DNA of 64,000 nucleotides. It comes from Pararhizobium antarcticum (GTDB lineage: Bacteria > Pseudomonadota > Alphaproteobacteria > Rhizobiales > Rhizobiaceae). Location of the stretch: assembly GCF_001885585.1 (NCBI RefSeq), contig NZ_LSRP01000080.1, positions 1-64,000 on the forward strand, written 5' to 3'. The notes beneath the pieces are model-generated. The model did no database searches, was not told the DNA's origin, and was given only the letters and a program-made list of their open reading frames with translations. Numbering within the stretch: the stretch's first letter is position 1; each line of letters starts with the position of its first letter. This document shows positions 1 through 9,338 of this stretch, piece after piece. The translations under genes and the position numbers were made by a program.

Positions 1-2
1 TC

Positions 3-248
3 AGAAGCTTCGCCAAAGAGCGCAAGTCATGGGCAAACATCCCAGCGAAAATCAACCGTAAGCAAACCTTCAGCTTCAGTCGCTGGGTTTATCGACAGCG
101 TAATCTCGTTGAGCGGTTCTTCAATCGAATCAAACAGATGCGCGGATTGGCAACCCGATACGACAGGCGCGCAGATAACTATCTGGCGGCACTCAAACTC
201 GCCGCTATTCGAATATGGATCGCTTCAAAAAACGAGTCCGCATCCTAG
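3..248 (+). mobile_element. IS5-family (IS427-like) transposase, C-terminal fragment cut by window edge
   Basis: Reading frame 3 is open from the window start to a TAG at 246-248 and gives about 81 residues. It contains NLVERFFNRIKQ followed by RGLATRYDRRADNYLAALKL, the conserved end of the DDE domain of IS5/IS427-type transposases; the E of VERFF is the catalytic glutamate. The N-terminal part lies outside the window, so I cannot say whether the element is complete. I could not identify a terminal inverted repeat in the bases after the stop. The next gene, an araC-type regulator at 529, may mark the start of the non-mobile sequence. Confidence 0.8.
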
Positions 249-528
249 AACAGCTTTGGCATCGGCGCCACCGCCCAGTCCGAACATTGTATTCTCCAGG
301 AATAGTCACTCGGTTGGAAAATGATGTCCACTCTGCGACGGATGATCGAAACTTCATTTTCGATAACTCTAATTGTTGGGTGGAACCATTTACTATGTGT
401 GAACATTCTAATGAAAAAACAACAATTCTTGCTTTTTTGGTCGATTTTTGCTCAGAATCAGGAGGGCCAACGTTCCAGGGAGTGTTGTCCGCAAGGCTGA
501 CGCAATCTGAGATACGTAAAAAATAATC
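249..528. other. Intergenic region between IS fragment and araC-type gene
   Basis: No supported gene. A plus-strand frame at 215-526 stays open but has an unnatural composition rich in Arg, His and Cys, overlaps the transposase end and resembles no family I know. The right IS end and the regulator promoter should lie here, but I cannot place either. The sequence is clearly more AT-rich than the flanking coding DNA, especially at 355-460. Confidence 0.5.
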
Positions 529-1413
529 ATGGATCGAAAACAGAAATTTCAAATTCATTTCAAAGAGGGCGATGCCGCAGCAGAGATCACGACAGCCAAA
601 AGCTGGCGCGGTGTATCGGTGCAGTTCTCCCGCCTGAAACTGCCTGCGGAATATGAGTTCAAGTGGGAAGGCCATTCCCACTACCTTGCCCATCATGATC
701 TGGTGCTGCTCGACGGCGAGATGGAGGTTGTCGGTGAACGCCCGGTGGCCGCGCAGGACCTGCGCGACAAGATGACCTATGTGCCTGCCGGACAGACGAT
801 CACCGGCTGGTGCTCGCCTGTTGCCAGATTGAACGCTTTTACCGTCGTCAATTTCAACCCTGTGGACATGGAGGAAGAGCTGCAGGTGGAGTTCAACGGC
901 GCTGAGCCCCGACCACAGATCTACTTCAAGGACGACGCGCTGGGCGCCACCATGCGCAAGCTTGGACGGCTGATGGCGGACAAGAACCAACCGGCCGCAA
1001 AAGTATACATTGAAACCGTTGGCCTGACGGCGGCGCTGGAGATGTTCCGGATCAGCCAGCCGGAGACGACCAAGATCAAGCTGGCCGGGCAATTGTCACA
1101 GGCACAGGCGAATATGGTCAAGGAGTTCATCGCGGAAAACCTGGCGCGGGACATTGGACTGGACGATCTTGCCTCCGTCTGTGGCCTGACGCGGTTCCAT
1201 TTCTCGAGATCATTCAAGGCAACGTTCGGTGAACCGCCGCATCGGTATCTGACCCGGGTACGGATGGAGCGAGCCACACAGATGCTGGCAGCAACAAAGT
1301 TGTCGCTATCGGACATAGCCGGTGCTTGCGGTTTCAATGGCATCAGTCAGTTCGGGCGAGCGTTCCGTGATGTGGTTGGAAAGACGCCGCTGGAGTTTCG
1401 GCGCCAGGCATGA
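529..1413 (+). CDS. AraC-family transcriptional regulator
   Basis: A 294-residue DNA-binding regulator. The C-terminal ~100 residues form the two-helix-turn-helix AraC/XylS domain: the first HTH is near DLASVCGLTRFHFSRSFKA and the second near SLSDIAGACGFNGISQFGR, ending with the typical P-x-E-FRR segment. The N-terminal ~180 residues are an effector-sensing part of unknown ligand. It converges on the transporter/hydantoinase block (stop at 1413, next stop at 1434), so it is a candidate local regulator of that block. No good Shine-Dalgarno precedes the ATG at 529, so the start is the least certain part. Family call is firm; target and ligand are inferred. Confidence 0.85.
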   Translation: MDRKQKFQIHFKEGDAAAEITTAKSWRGVSVQFSRLKLPAEYEFKWEGHSHYLAHHDLVLLDGEMEVVGERPVAAQDLRDKMTYVPAGQTITGWCSPVARLNAFTVVNFNPVDMEEELQVEFNGAEPRPQIYFKDDALGATMRKLGRLMADKNQPAAKVYIETVGLTAALEMFRISQPETTKIKLAGQLSQAQANMVKEFIAENLARDIGLDDLASVCGLTRFHFSRSFKATFGEPPHRYLTRVRMERATQMLAATKLSLSDIAGACGFNGISQFGRAFRDVVGKTPLEFRRQA

Positions 1414-1433
1414 TGCCGGGAGGCAGCAGTCTC

Positions 1434-2255
1434 TCAAGAACGACGTTCCTGGCCCGTGCCCGGTGTGGCTTTGGCAACGACCGAGCGGATTGCAATAAAG
1501 GCGACACAGGCCACCGAGACCATGAAAATCGCCCCCGACAAGGCATAGATAACGGGCGAAGCGCCTGAATTCATCTTGCCGAACAGCACCACCGGAAGGG
1601 TGTTCTGCCGGCCGGCCAGATAGAAGGCGCGGGTGAATTCGTTCAGCGACAGCAGGAATGAAAAAATGAAGGCGCTGACCAGTCCGGGGCGGATCAGCGG
1701 CAGCGTGATATCGACGAATTGACGCCAGCGCGTCGCTCCAAGATCGGATGCTGCGACGAGATAGGACCGGCGCACCGCGGCGAAGCTCGTCAGGATGACG
1801 ATGAAGGCAAACGGCATTGCCCACAGAAGATGGCCGCCGATAACGGTCAGGCTGGACGCCTTGATGCCGGTGCGCGTGAACACTGCCGACAGGGCCAGTC
1901 CCTGAATGACACCGGGCACGAACATTGGAAGGATCACGGCCAGGAACCATGCCGTCCGCTGCGCCCGCAGTTCGAAATAGGCAAGCGCGGCCAGCAGCGC
2001 CATTCCGGTCGCCAGAAAAGCCGTGACCGTTGCGATGAGAGCCGATTGCTGCAGCGCCGCCATCAGCGCGGTCTCTTTCGGCAGCGCCAGATACCATTGA
2101 ACGCTGAGATCCGACAGGCTGGGCAGTCCCGGCTGCAGCGCCGGATTGAAGGACACGGCCAGCAGATAGAGTGGCGGTGCATAGATCACGATCAGTCCGA
2201 CGAGCGTGATGGCCCAGAGCAGGATGCGGTTGGAAAGCCCCTCGCGGATCATCAT
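1434..2255 (-). CDS. ABC transporter permease, spermidine/putrescine type (PotC-like)
   Basis: 273 residues with about six membrane spans; inner-membrane subunit of a type I importer. The binding-protein-dependent permease signature (EAA loop) is visible at AASDLGATRWRQFVDITLP, about 170-190, where it contacts the ATPase. The first segment, LLWAITLVGLIVIYAPPLY, is a classic PotC/PotI start. Its start overlaps the end of the upstream permease by 4 nt (ATGA), so the two are translationally coupled and probably form a heterodimer. It is the last gene of the minus-strand block that includes the hydantoinase genes. Substrate is not readable from the sequence; polyamine-type permeases also serve other small cationic or amide compounds. 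Confidence 0.88.
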   Translation of the reverse strand: MMIREGLSNRILLWAITLVGLIVIYAPPLYLLAVSFNPALQPGLPSLSDLSVQWYLALPKETALMAALQQSALIATVTAFLATGMALLAALAYFELRAQRTAWFLAVILPMFVPGVIQGLALSAVFTRTGIKASSLTVIGGHLLWAMPFAFIVILTSFAAVRRSYLVAASDLGATRWRQFVDITLPLIRPGLVSAFIFSFLLSLNEFTRAFYLAGRQNTLPVVLFGKMNSGASPVIYALSGAIFMVSVACVAFIAIRSVVAKATPGTGQERRS

Positions 2256-3121
2256 GGCGAGCGGTCCTCAAACAGCGACGCAAGACCGAAAAGCCGGTTG
2301 CCGATCAGCACGAGCCCAAAGATGACGGCCAGCACGATGGTCGAGATGGCAAAGGCGAGCGGATAATTGGCCACGCGCATGACGTCGTTGATCATCACCG
2401 AGACGATCGATGCACCGGCACCGCCGAGCATCTGCACCTCCGTCGACGATCCCACCACCATCACGAAGACAAACAGGAAGCCGGCGAAGATCCCCGACAG
2501 GGTCAAAGGCAAGAGCACGGTCGTCAGGCACTTCCAGAAGCCGGCGCCAAGATCCTGCGCCGCAGCCAGAAGCGTCGGATCGACACGCCGCATCGACAAA
2601 AGCAGCGGGAAGGTTGCAAACGGCAGATAGGACGCGATCAGCCCGACCACGACGGCAAAATTGCTGAACAGCAGCCAATCAAGCGGTTCCTGCGTGATGC
2701 CGAGATCCAAGAGCAGCGTGTTGATGACGCCGGTGCGTCCCAGCACCAGCCGCCAGGAAAAGGACCGGATCAGATAGGATGTGAAGAAGGGAATGGTGAT
2801 CAAGGCCAGAAGCAGGATGCTCAGCCGGCGACCGGCAAGAAAATGAATCGCATAGGCCGTCGGATAGGCGATCAGAAGGCATAAGAATGCCGTCGCGAAA
2901 GCCTTTACCAGCGTCGAGACGATCACCGTCCAGCGTCCAGCCTCCAGAATGCCGGCATACCCTGCAAGGCTGAGATCCGGCTTGATCCAATAGGTCAGCG
3001 GGTCCCAGCTCCAGAAACTCCAGATGACGACGATGGCGAGCGGCGCCAGCCCGAGCGCCAGGATCGCCAGCAGTGGCGGCGTCATCAGCATCGACGAAAT
3101 GGGCAGGCGGGGTCTGGTCAT
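2252..3121 (-). CDS. ABC transporter permease, spermidine/putrescine type (PotB-like)
   Basis: 289 residues from the ATG at 3121. A longer open frame reaches 3265, but it would overlap the binding-protein gene and adds a Pro/Arg-rich tail with no permease character. Membrane segments begin with LLAILALGLAPLAIVVIWSFW. The EAA loop is at AAAQDLGAGFWKCLTTVLLP. It partners the permease at 1434-2255, whose start overlaps this stop. It lies 58 nt downstream of the periplasmic binding protein gene. PotB-type family assignment is good; the transported compound is unknown. Confidence 0.87.
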   Translation of the reverse strand: MTRPRLPISSMLMTPPLLAILALGLAPLAIVVIWSFWSWDPLTYWIKPDLSLAGYAGILEAGRWTVIVSTLVKAFATAFLCLLIAYPTAYAIHFLAGRRLSILLLALITIPFFTSYLIRSFSWRLVLGRTGVINTLLLDLGITQEPLDWLLFSNFAVVVGLIASYLPFATFPLLLSMRRVDPTLLAAAQDLGAGFWKCLTTVLLPLTLSGIFAGFLFVFVMVVGSSTEVQMLGGAGASIVSVMINDVMRVANYPLAFAISTIVLAVIFGLVLIGNRLFGLASLFEDRSP

Positions 3122-3179
3122 GGGGCCGTTCCTATGGGGCGGCGGCGGCGCCAGGAAGCGCCGCTGCCGGTTTGTCGTG

Positions 3180-4358
3180 TCAGGCGTTGCGAAGCTTCTG
3201 CCACCATTCTTCGTAAAGCTGGAAATTGTCCGGCCGGGCATTCTGCCAGTAGATCTTGCCCGCAAACTTCGCCTTCACGTGGTTGGCCAGCTTTTCGACC
3301 TCTTCCGGTTTGTATTCCTCCGGATGCGCCTTGGCATAGACCACGTTGTTGTCTGTTGGGACCAGATAGCCGCGCGCCTGGCCAAGCTCGCAACCATAAA
3401 AGCCGCCGAGCAAGCCGTCGACGAACGTGTGGGCCGCGTCCGCAACACCGCGATCCCCGGCACCTTTCAGGAGAACCGTGTTGTTGCCCCAGCCCTCATA
3501 CCCCTCGACGGGGACTGCGTACTCCACCTGAAGCCCGCGCTTGCGGCCTTCATAAACGATCGGTTCCCAGCCGGTCATCGCATCGACTTCCTCGTCTGCA
3601 ACAAGCTGAACGCCCTGCTCCCAGCCGTTCCAGAAGGTGCGGAACTGGCCGTCGGTCTTGTGCTTGATCAGGAATTCCATGACCAGACCAAGTTCGGATT
3701 CACTCAGATTGCCGGGATCCGCGATCGGCTGGTTTTCGCTTTCCTTCAGATACATTGCGGTAAAGATGGCGCTGTTGATCCAGGCATCCTCCATCGCAAC
3801 ACGGCCCTTCAGCTTCGGATCGAAAATCGCACCATAGCTGTCGATCTTGCCGAGCTTGTCCGGCCGATAGATGATCGAGTCGGCATTGACCACGGTCGGG
3901 ATGCCGTATTGCTTGCCATCCTGCTTCAGGTAGGGAATGTCCTTCGCCCACTGCCAGACACTTTCGTAGTTGGGGATCTTTGCGAGATCCCAGGGAATGA
4001 TCACGCCCTGGCGCGCCAGTTCCTTTTCCGCACCGCCTTGAAAGCCGCCAATATCGAAGAGGTCGTTGGCATTGCCCGCCGCCAGACGGGCGATTACCGG
4101 GCCAAGATCATTGCCATTATCGGTGAATTCCGGTGCAACGCCGGCCTGCCTGGCGAACTCCTGCCATTTCTCGCCGATGTCGAGTGTCGCAGTCGCCCAG
4201 AAGGCAACAGTGCCGGCCTCCTGTGCGGCAAGCCGCGATGCAAAACCCAGGCCGCCGGCAGACAGGGCAACGCCGCCCGCCCCCATCAGCTTGAGGAAGT
4301 CACGCCGCTGCACATTGCTGTGCCGGATGGATGAAACCTGTGTGCCATGCTTCGTCAT
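3180..4358 (-). CDS. Extracellular solute-binding protein of polyamine-type ABC transporter (Tat signal)
   Basis: Periplasmic ligand-binding subunit, 392 residues from the ATG at 4358. Two ATGs lie 6 nt apart (4364 and 4358); an AAGGGG box sits right against the first and about 8 nt from the second, favouring 4358. The N-terminus carries a twin-arginine signal (RRDFLKLMGAGGVALSAGG) followed by AAQEA as a likely cleavage area. The mature part resembles PotD/PotF-like proteins, including NADSIIYRPDKLGKI and LVPTDNNVVYAK. It is encoded between the ATPase gene and the two permeases. Export by Tat suggests folding before secretion. The ligand may be a compound processed by the neighbouring HyuA/HyuB. 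Confidence 0.88.
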   Translation of the reverse strand: MTKHGTQVSSIRHSNVQRRDFLKLMGAGGVALSAGGLGFASRLAAQEAGTVAFWATATLDIGEKWQEFARQAGVAPEFTDNGNDLGPVIARLAAGNANDLFDIGGFQGGAEKELARQGVIIPWDLAKIPNYESVWQWAKDIPYLKQDGKQYGIPTVVNADSIIYRPDKLGKIDSYGAIFDPKLKGRVAMEDAWINSAIFTAMYLKESENQPIADPGNLSESELGLVMEFLIKHKTDGQFRTFWNGWEQGVQLVADEEVDAMTGWEPIVYEGRKRGLQVEYAVPVEGYEGWGNNTVLLKGAGDRGVADAAHTFVDGLLGGFYGCELGQARGYLVPTDNNVVYAKAHPEEYKPEEVEKLANHVKAKFAGKIYWQNARPDNFQLYEEWWQKLRNA

Positions 4359-4434
4359 TGTCATTCCCCTTTTTGATTCGTGGCATGCAGTCGTCAATCC
4401 GCTCGTCCGAACGCGGTCCGGCGGGCGGCAGTCG

Positions 4435-5499
4435 TCATCTTGAAATCAGCACCGCCGCATCCGGCTTCAGGCCGATCGCGACCTCCTGCCCGATGGCCAG
4501 TTCGCCAATATCCATGTCCGCGTCGATGGCAATCATCAGCGTCTGGCCGTCGCCAAACGCCAACCTGAGATCGCGGTGCAGGCCGCGAAAGGTGGTCCCG
4601 GAAACGCACAACCGAAGGGCCGCATCTGTGTTGGGCGGTGCCAGAAACAACCGGTCCGGACGGATGGCAACAACGCTCGCTGCAGGGTCAGCAGGTCCGG
4701 CAATGCGGACTTGCACCGTCTGGCCAGCGATCGTCGCGGCGCCGTGGTTGCCCGAGACCAAAACTGCTTGCGGGTGCAGCAAGGTGTCGATGCCAACGAA
4801 GCGCGCGACGAAAGCATTCGCCGGTGTCTCGAAAAACCGCGCCGGGACATCCATCTGCTCGATGCGGCCCTTGTGCATCACCGCCATGCGATCGGACAGG
4901 CTCAGCGCCTCGTCCTGGTTGTGGGTGACGAGAATGAAGGTCGCGCCGGTGCGCTTGTGCAGCCGACCGAACTCGTCGCGCATCTGCTGGCGCAACCGCT
5001 CGTCGAGCCCGGTCAACGGTTCGTCGAGAAGCAGGATGCCGGGCTCCATCACCAAGGCGCGGGCCAGCGCCACGCGTTGCCGCTGGCCGCCGGAGAGAAG
5101 ATTGACATCGCGCGCACCAAAACCGGTAAGCTCGACGAGATCAAGCGCATCGTCGATTTTGACCTGAAGGCGAGACCCGGACAGGCCCTTCAGACGCAGC
5201 CCGTAGCCGACATTCTGCGCAACGCTCATATGCGGGAACAGCGCCAGATTCTGGAACACAGTGTTGACCGGGCGCTGGTTGGCCGGAAGATCGCCGACAT
5301 CCTTGCCATCAAAACAAACGCGTCCGGAGGTCTGGCGGTCGAACCCGCCGATGAGCTTCAGAAGCGAGCTCTTCCCACATCCAGACGATCCAAGCAGCGT
5401 GAAAAACTCCCCCGCCTTGATGTCGATCGACACGTCGTCGAGCGCCTTGACGGGCCCGTATTCCCGGCTGACATGGTCGATCTGGATCGATATCGCCAT
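4435..5499 (-). CDS. ABC transporter ATP-binding protein (PotA-like)
   Basis: 354-residue ATPase that powers the importer encoded just downstream. Walker A is GSSGCGKSS (about 37-45), the Q-loop is NTVFQNLALFPHM, the ABC signature is LSGGQRQRVALARAL, Walker B is ILLLDEPLTGLD, and the switch histidine is in LVTHNQDEALSLSDR. A C-terminal TOBE-like regulatory region of about 110 residues follows (VVAIRPDRLFLAPP), as in PotA/MalK-type subunits. Its start codon directly follows the stop of hyuA (5500), which ties the transporter to the hydantoinase genes. Substrate not determinable. Confidence 0.92.
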   Translation of the reverse strand: MAISIQIDHVSREYGPVKALDDVSIDIKAGEFFTLLGSSGCGKSSLLKLIGGFDRQTSGRVCFDGKDVGDLPANQRPVNTVFQNLALFPHMSVAQNVGYGLRLKGLSGSRLQVKIDDALDLVELTGFGARDVNLLSGGQRQRVALARALVMEPGILLLDEPLTGLDERLRQQMRDEFGRLHKRTGATFILVTHNQDEALSLSDRMAVMHKGRIEQMDVPARFFETPANAFVARFVGIDTLLHPQAVLVSGNHGAATIAGQTVQVRIAGPADPAASVVAIRPDRLFLAPPNTDAALRLCVSGTTFRGLHRDLRLAFGDGQTLMIAIDADMDIGELAIGQEVAIGLKPDAAVLISR

Positions 5500-7557
5500 C
5501 TATTCTGCCTCGACACTGGTTTCGCGGATGATCAGGATACCGGTATCGGTCACACTCAGCACCTGGTTTTCCTGAACGAGCGTCGTTGCCGTTGCTTCCT
5601 CGACAATCATCGGCCCCTCGATGAATTGACCGGGAGCAAGAAGGCCGCGCGCGTAGACGGGGCACGAAATCCAGCCGCGCGTACCGCCGAAATAGACGTT
5701 GCGATGCCCCGTCAAGGCCGCGCTGGAACCGGTCGGCTCTATCTTCGGCAGGGCGATGACCGCGCCGTTGAGAACCGCTTCGAGATGCAGGGTGGTGATT
5801 TCAATCGCCGCGTCGGCCAGCCGGAAAGAGTACGCCCGCTCATGCGCTGCATGAAACCGCTCTGTAAACCCCCTGACATCGTCGTCAGGCTCGACATGCG
5901 TGAACACGCCGTGTTCCTGCCCGCGATAGCGCGCCTCGACCTGATAGGTGAACCGGATGTCGGCATCCTCGCCCTTGGCGAAATAGGCGACCGCCTCCGT
6001 TTCGAGACCCTTGAACCGGACAGACATATCCGCCAGCGCTTGCGTCGACAGCGCTGCAAACCATGTACTGCGAAAATCCGCCCGCGGTTCGGCCGCGAGC
6101 ATGCCCCATGCGGAAAAGATACCCGGATGCGGCGGAATGACAGTTGCCTTGACGCTGAGGTCGCGCCCGAGACGGGTGGCAAGCGCCGGACCGGCACCGC
6201 CGCTGACGACGAAAACGGCATCGCGCGGATCATGACCGCGCTGCACCGTCACGAGCTTCAGGGCATTGATCATGCTGGCATGGGCAATCTCGATGATCGC
6301 AATCGCTGCGTCCTCGATGGCAAGCCCCAAAGGTCCGGCGATGGTCGCGATCGCCTCTTTGGCCTTCTGTTTGTCCAGATGCAGGCTGCCGCCGGCAAAA
6401 GTTGCCGGATCGAAAACACCGATGGTGAGAATAGCGTCGGACAGCGTCGGCTTCAGACCACCGCGCCCATAACAGGCCGGCCCGGGCGACGAACCGGCGC
6501 TTTGCGGCCCCACGATCAGCACGCCGCGATCATCGATCCGCGCGATCGAACCGCCGCCGGAGCCGATTTCGACAATATCGACCACCGGCACCTGGATTGC
6601 ATGGCCAGGGGCAATGCGGGTGTGTTCCAGCCTGTATTCGACATTCAGTGTTGGTCGGCCACCATGGATGAGCGAGCATTTCGCTGTGGTGCCCCCGACA
6701 TCCAGCGACAGCACCTCGCTTTCGCCAATGGCCGTGCCGATCCGGGCCGCACCCGCCACACCACCGGCAGGGCCGGATTCCACCAGCGTCAATGGGCTGG
6801 CGACTGCCTGGTCGAATGTGGAGATGCCGCCATTCGACTGCATGGCGTAATACGGGCATGTCAGATTGCGTCGCGTCAGCGAGCGTTTCAGCTGCTCGAA
6901 GTAGTTTTGGATGATCGGCTGCACATAGGCATTGAGCACGACAGTGTTGGTGCGCTCATATTCCCGCCACTGCCGCGAGACCTCGTGGCTGGCGCAGATC
7001 GTTGCAAACGGCAGTGCATCGGCAAGGATGCCGGCGCAGAGAATTTCGTGTTCCGGGTTGGCATAGCTGTGCAGAAAGAGAATGGCGACCGCTTCGATAT
7101 CCTCGGCCTGACATCGCGCGATAATCGGCCGCAGGTCGTCGAGTTCCAGCGGCACGATGACCTGGCCGGAGGCATCGAGGCGCTCGCGCACCTCGAACCG
7201 CAAATGCCGCGGCACGAACGGCTCCGGGCTGTGAAACTGTAGATTGTAGAGATCGGGCCGATTGCCCCGGCCAATCTCCAGAACGTCGCGAAAACCGGCC
7301 GTGGTCACAAGCGCGGTACGCACGCCCTTGCGCTCGGTGATCGCATTGATAACGGTCGTGCCGCCATGCGCAAAAAACGTCACGTCCCGCGTGCGCAATC
7401 CGTCTTTCGCTTCGGCGACGGCAATGGCATCGAGAACACCGAGCGACTGATCGTCAACGGTCGTCAGGCTCTTGGCGGTGAACAGTTCTCCGCTCCGCTC
7501 GTCGTAACCAACGAGATCTGTGAAGGTACCCCCGACATCGGTCGCCAGTCTGATCAT
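5500..7557 (-). CDS. hyuA: Hydantoinase/oxoprolinase family protein, subunit A
   Basis: 685 residues, close to the usual ~690 for HyuA/N-methylhydantoinase A. The family uses ATP to open a cyclic amide such as 5-oxoproline or N-methylhydantoin, or to carboxylate ketones. The N-terminus has the ASKHA-type phosphate loop ATDVGGTFTDLVGYDE, with further family blocks at FFAHGGTTVINAITERKG, SGPAGGVAGAARIG, SLDVGGTTAKCSLI and GSGGGSIARIDDRG. It overlaps hyuB by 4 nt and abuts the ABC ATPase gene, so the three are almost certainly cotranscribed. The exact substrate cannot be told from sequence; the amino-acid-like transporter next door favours a cyclic amide over acetone. Confidence 0.9.
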   Translation of the reverse strand: MIRLATDVGGTFTDLVGYDERSGELFTAKSLTTVDDQSLGVLDAIAVAEAKDGLRTRDVTFFAHGGTTVINAITERKGVRTALVTTAGFRDVLEIGRGNRPDLYNLQFHSPEPFVPRHLRFEVRERLDASGQVIVPLELDDLRPIIARCQAEDIEAVAILFLHSYANPEHEILCAGILADALPFATICASHEVSRQWREYERTNTVVLNAYVQPIIQNYFEQLKRSLTRRNLTCPYYAMQSNGGISTFDQAVASPLTLVESGPAGGVAGAARIGTAIGESEVLSLDVGGTTAKCSLIHGGRPTLNVEYRLEHTRIAPGHAIQVPVVDIVEIGSGGGSIARIDDRGVLIVGPQSAGSSPGPACYGRGGLKPTLSDAILTIGVFDPATFAGGSLHLDKQKAKEAIATIAGPLGLAIEDAAIAIIEIAHASMINALKLVTVQRGHDPRDAVFVVSGGAGPALATRLGRDLSVKATVIPPHPGIFSAWGMLAAEPRADFRSTWFAALSTQALADMSVRFKGLETEAVAYFAKGEDADIRFTYQVEARYRGQEHGVFTHVEPDDDVRGFTERFHAAHERAYSFRLADAAIEITTLHLEAVLNGAVIALPKIEPTGSSAALTGHRNVYFGGTRGWISCPVYARGLLAPGQFIEGPMIVEEATATTLVQENQVLSVTDTGILIIRETSVEAE

Positions 7558-9248
7558 CCAGCAATCCTTCGTTCATATCCGTAAAGCGCGGAAGCCTCGG
7601 CCTCCGTCAAGAATCCGTTTTGAAGATCCTGTTCGATCAGGCCGGGCTCGCGTTGCTGCGCGTCTCCCCAGCCGCCGCCGCCGCCGGTGACGACCCGCAG
7701 AAGATCACCGCTCTTCAGGTCGATATGGGCGACGCGCCCGTAGGATTGCGGTTCGCCTTGATCGGCTGGCGTTATCTGCAAGACGTTCGCGGTACCGCTC
7801 CCACCGCCATCCATGCCCCATGGCAAGGTGCTGGTGCGTCCGAAACTGCCATAGGCCGACGCGTCTTTGCTCAAGATCTCATATTCGCGAACGATGCCGA
7901 AGCCGCCGCGTCTGCGCCCCGCCCCTGCTCCGCCTTCGACATTGAAGCCGTAGCGTTTGACCCGCAGCGGGAACCGCGCCTCGATGACCTCGACCGAATA
8001 ATTATACGTGTCGCCATCGGTGAGCGCGATTACGGCATTGGCCCCGTCACGGTGCTCGCTGCCCCCCCAGCCGCCATGCTGCGGTTCGATATGGATGAAC
8101 GGCTGGCCGCTTTTGTCCGTGCCGGAAATGTAGACGACGCAGAGACTGGAATAGGAACCGGCCGAGAATCGCGATGGCATGAGCGGGGCGAGCGCCTTCC
8201 AGACGAGTTCCGACGCATGCACCGATCCCTCGTAATACCAGCCGGTCGGCGATGGCTTTTCCGCCGTGAAGATCGTGCCGGAGGGCGCGATGACCGTCAG
8301 CGGGCGAAACCAGCCTTCATTGGAGGGGGCCTGCGGCCCCACCATTGCCTTGATGATGGTCTTGACGGCTGATTGCAGCGCACCACGGGCGCAGTTGATG
8401 GGGCCAGCAACGGCCGGCGGGCATCCGGTAAAATCGGCGGCTATGCTGTCACCGGCAATGGTTACGGCAACGGTCACGACAATAGGCGTGGCGCTGACGC
8501 CGTCACCATCGATGATGTCGGTTGCCTCGTAGCAGCCGTCGGGAAGAAGAGAGATTGCCGCCCGGCTCCGCTTCTCGCTGGTATCAAGAAGATTGGCGAA
8601 GGCTGCCTGGACCGTTGTGATCCCGTATTTCGACGACAACTCCGCCATACGCCGGGCTGCGACACGCACCGTCGCCACCTGCGCATTGAGGTCGCCGAGG
8701 GCGATTTCCGGAAGGCGCACGTTCTCGCTGATAATATTCAGGATCTCGTCAGAAAAGACGTCCGAGCGGACGACTTTTACGCCCGGCAGGCGCAATCCTT
8801 CCTGAAAGACCGAAGTCGCATTGGGTGCGAGGCTGCCAGGCACCGACCCGCCGACATCAAGGTAATGCGCCACATTGATTGCATAGGCAACGATCCGGCC
8901 CTCGGCGAACAAGGGCTTGACGATCGCAAAATCACAGGCATGCGTGCCGCCGGCATAGGGGTCGTTCGACAGAAGAATATCGCCATCGAAAAGATTGCCG
9001 GCAAACTTGGCGATCAATGCTTTGACCTGCACGCCGAACGTGCCGGTGAACAGGGTGATGCCGTTCATCTGCGCGACGAGTTCGCCTTCGGCAGTCAGGA
9101 GACCGCAGGCAAAGTCCAGGACCTCGTAGATCACCGGGCTCATGCTGGTGCGCGCCATGACGATGCCCATCTCGTCGACGGTCGCCATCAGCTTGCCTTC
9201 GATAATCTCCTGCGTCACGGGATCGACGCACAGGGTCGCTGGGGACAT
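7554..9248 (-). CDS. hyuB: Hydantoinase/oxoprolinase family protein, subunit B
   Basis: 564 residues from the ATG at 9248, which has GAGGG about 6 nt upstream; a longer version from a TTG at 9269 is less likely. It is the partner subunit of HyuA. Family blocks include DPVTQEIIEGKLMATVDEM at the N-terminus, GDILLSNDPYAGGTHACD, and the C-terminal glycine-rich GGGGGWGDAQQREP. It is the first enzyme gene after the MalT-like regulator and overlaps hyuA by 4 nt. An inverted repeat covers its ribosome-binding region (9251-9276), which could be an operator or a translation-control hairpin. Confidence 0.9.
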   Translation of the reverse strand: MSPATLCVDPVTQEIIEGKLMATVDEMGIVMARTSMSPVIYEVLDFACGLLTAEGELVAQMNGITLFTGTFGVQVKALIAKFAGNLFDGDILLSNDPYAGGTHACDFAIVKPLFAEGRIVAYAINVAHYLDVGGSVPGSLAPNATSVFQEGLRLPGVKVVRSDVFSDEILNIISENVRLPEIALGDLNAQVATVRVAARRMAELSSKYGITTVQAAFANLLDTSEKRSRAAISLLPDGCYEATDIIDGDGVSATPIVVTVAVTIAGDSIAADFTGCPPAVAGPINCARGALQSAVKTIIKAMVGPQAPSNEGWFRPLTVIAPSGTIFTAEKPSPTGWYYEGSVHASELVWKALAPLMPSRFSAGSYSSLCVVYISGTDKSGQPFIHIEPQHGGWGGSEHRDGANAVIALTDGDTYNYSVEVIEARFPLRVKRYGFNVEGGAGAGRRRGGFGIVREYEILSKDASAYGSFGRTSTLPWGMDGGGSGTANVLQITPADQGEPQSYGRVAHIDLKSGDLLRVVTGGGGGWGDAQQREPGLIEQDLQNGFLTEAEASALYGYERRIAG

Positions 9249-9250
9249 TT

Positions 9251-9276
9251 TACCCTCATCATTCAACAAGAGGGTA
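9251..9276. promoter_or_regulatory. Inverted repeat over the hyuB ribosome-binding site
   Basis: On the plus strand TACCCTC (9251-9257) is matched by GAGGGTA (9270-9276), a perfect 7-bp inverted repeat with a 12-nt centre. One arm contains the GAGGG that serves as Shine-Dalgarno for the hyuB ATG at 9248. It could be a regulator operator or an RNA hairpin hiding the ribosome-binding site. The dyad is seen directly; the role is inferred. Confidence 0.4.
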
Positions 9277-9338
9277 GGCTAAGCATGTTCGCGGTGAAGT
9301 GGTAGCCTGCCAGATGGGTGGGGATAGTACTTGGGACC

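Noticed and set aside
215-526. 103-codon plus-strand frame before the araC-type gene
   Set aside because: It starts inside the transposase frame, has no ribosome-binding site and no protein-like composition.
4576-7242. 888-codon open frame on the plus strand
   Set aside because: It is antisense to the ABC ATPase and hyuA genes, which have clear motifs. Its composition (rich in Arg, His, Gln) is typical of GC-rich antisense shadow frames.
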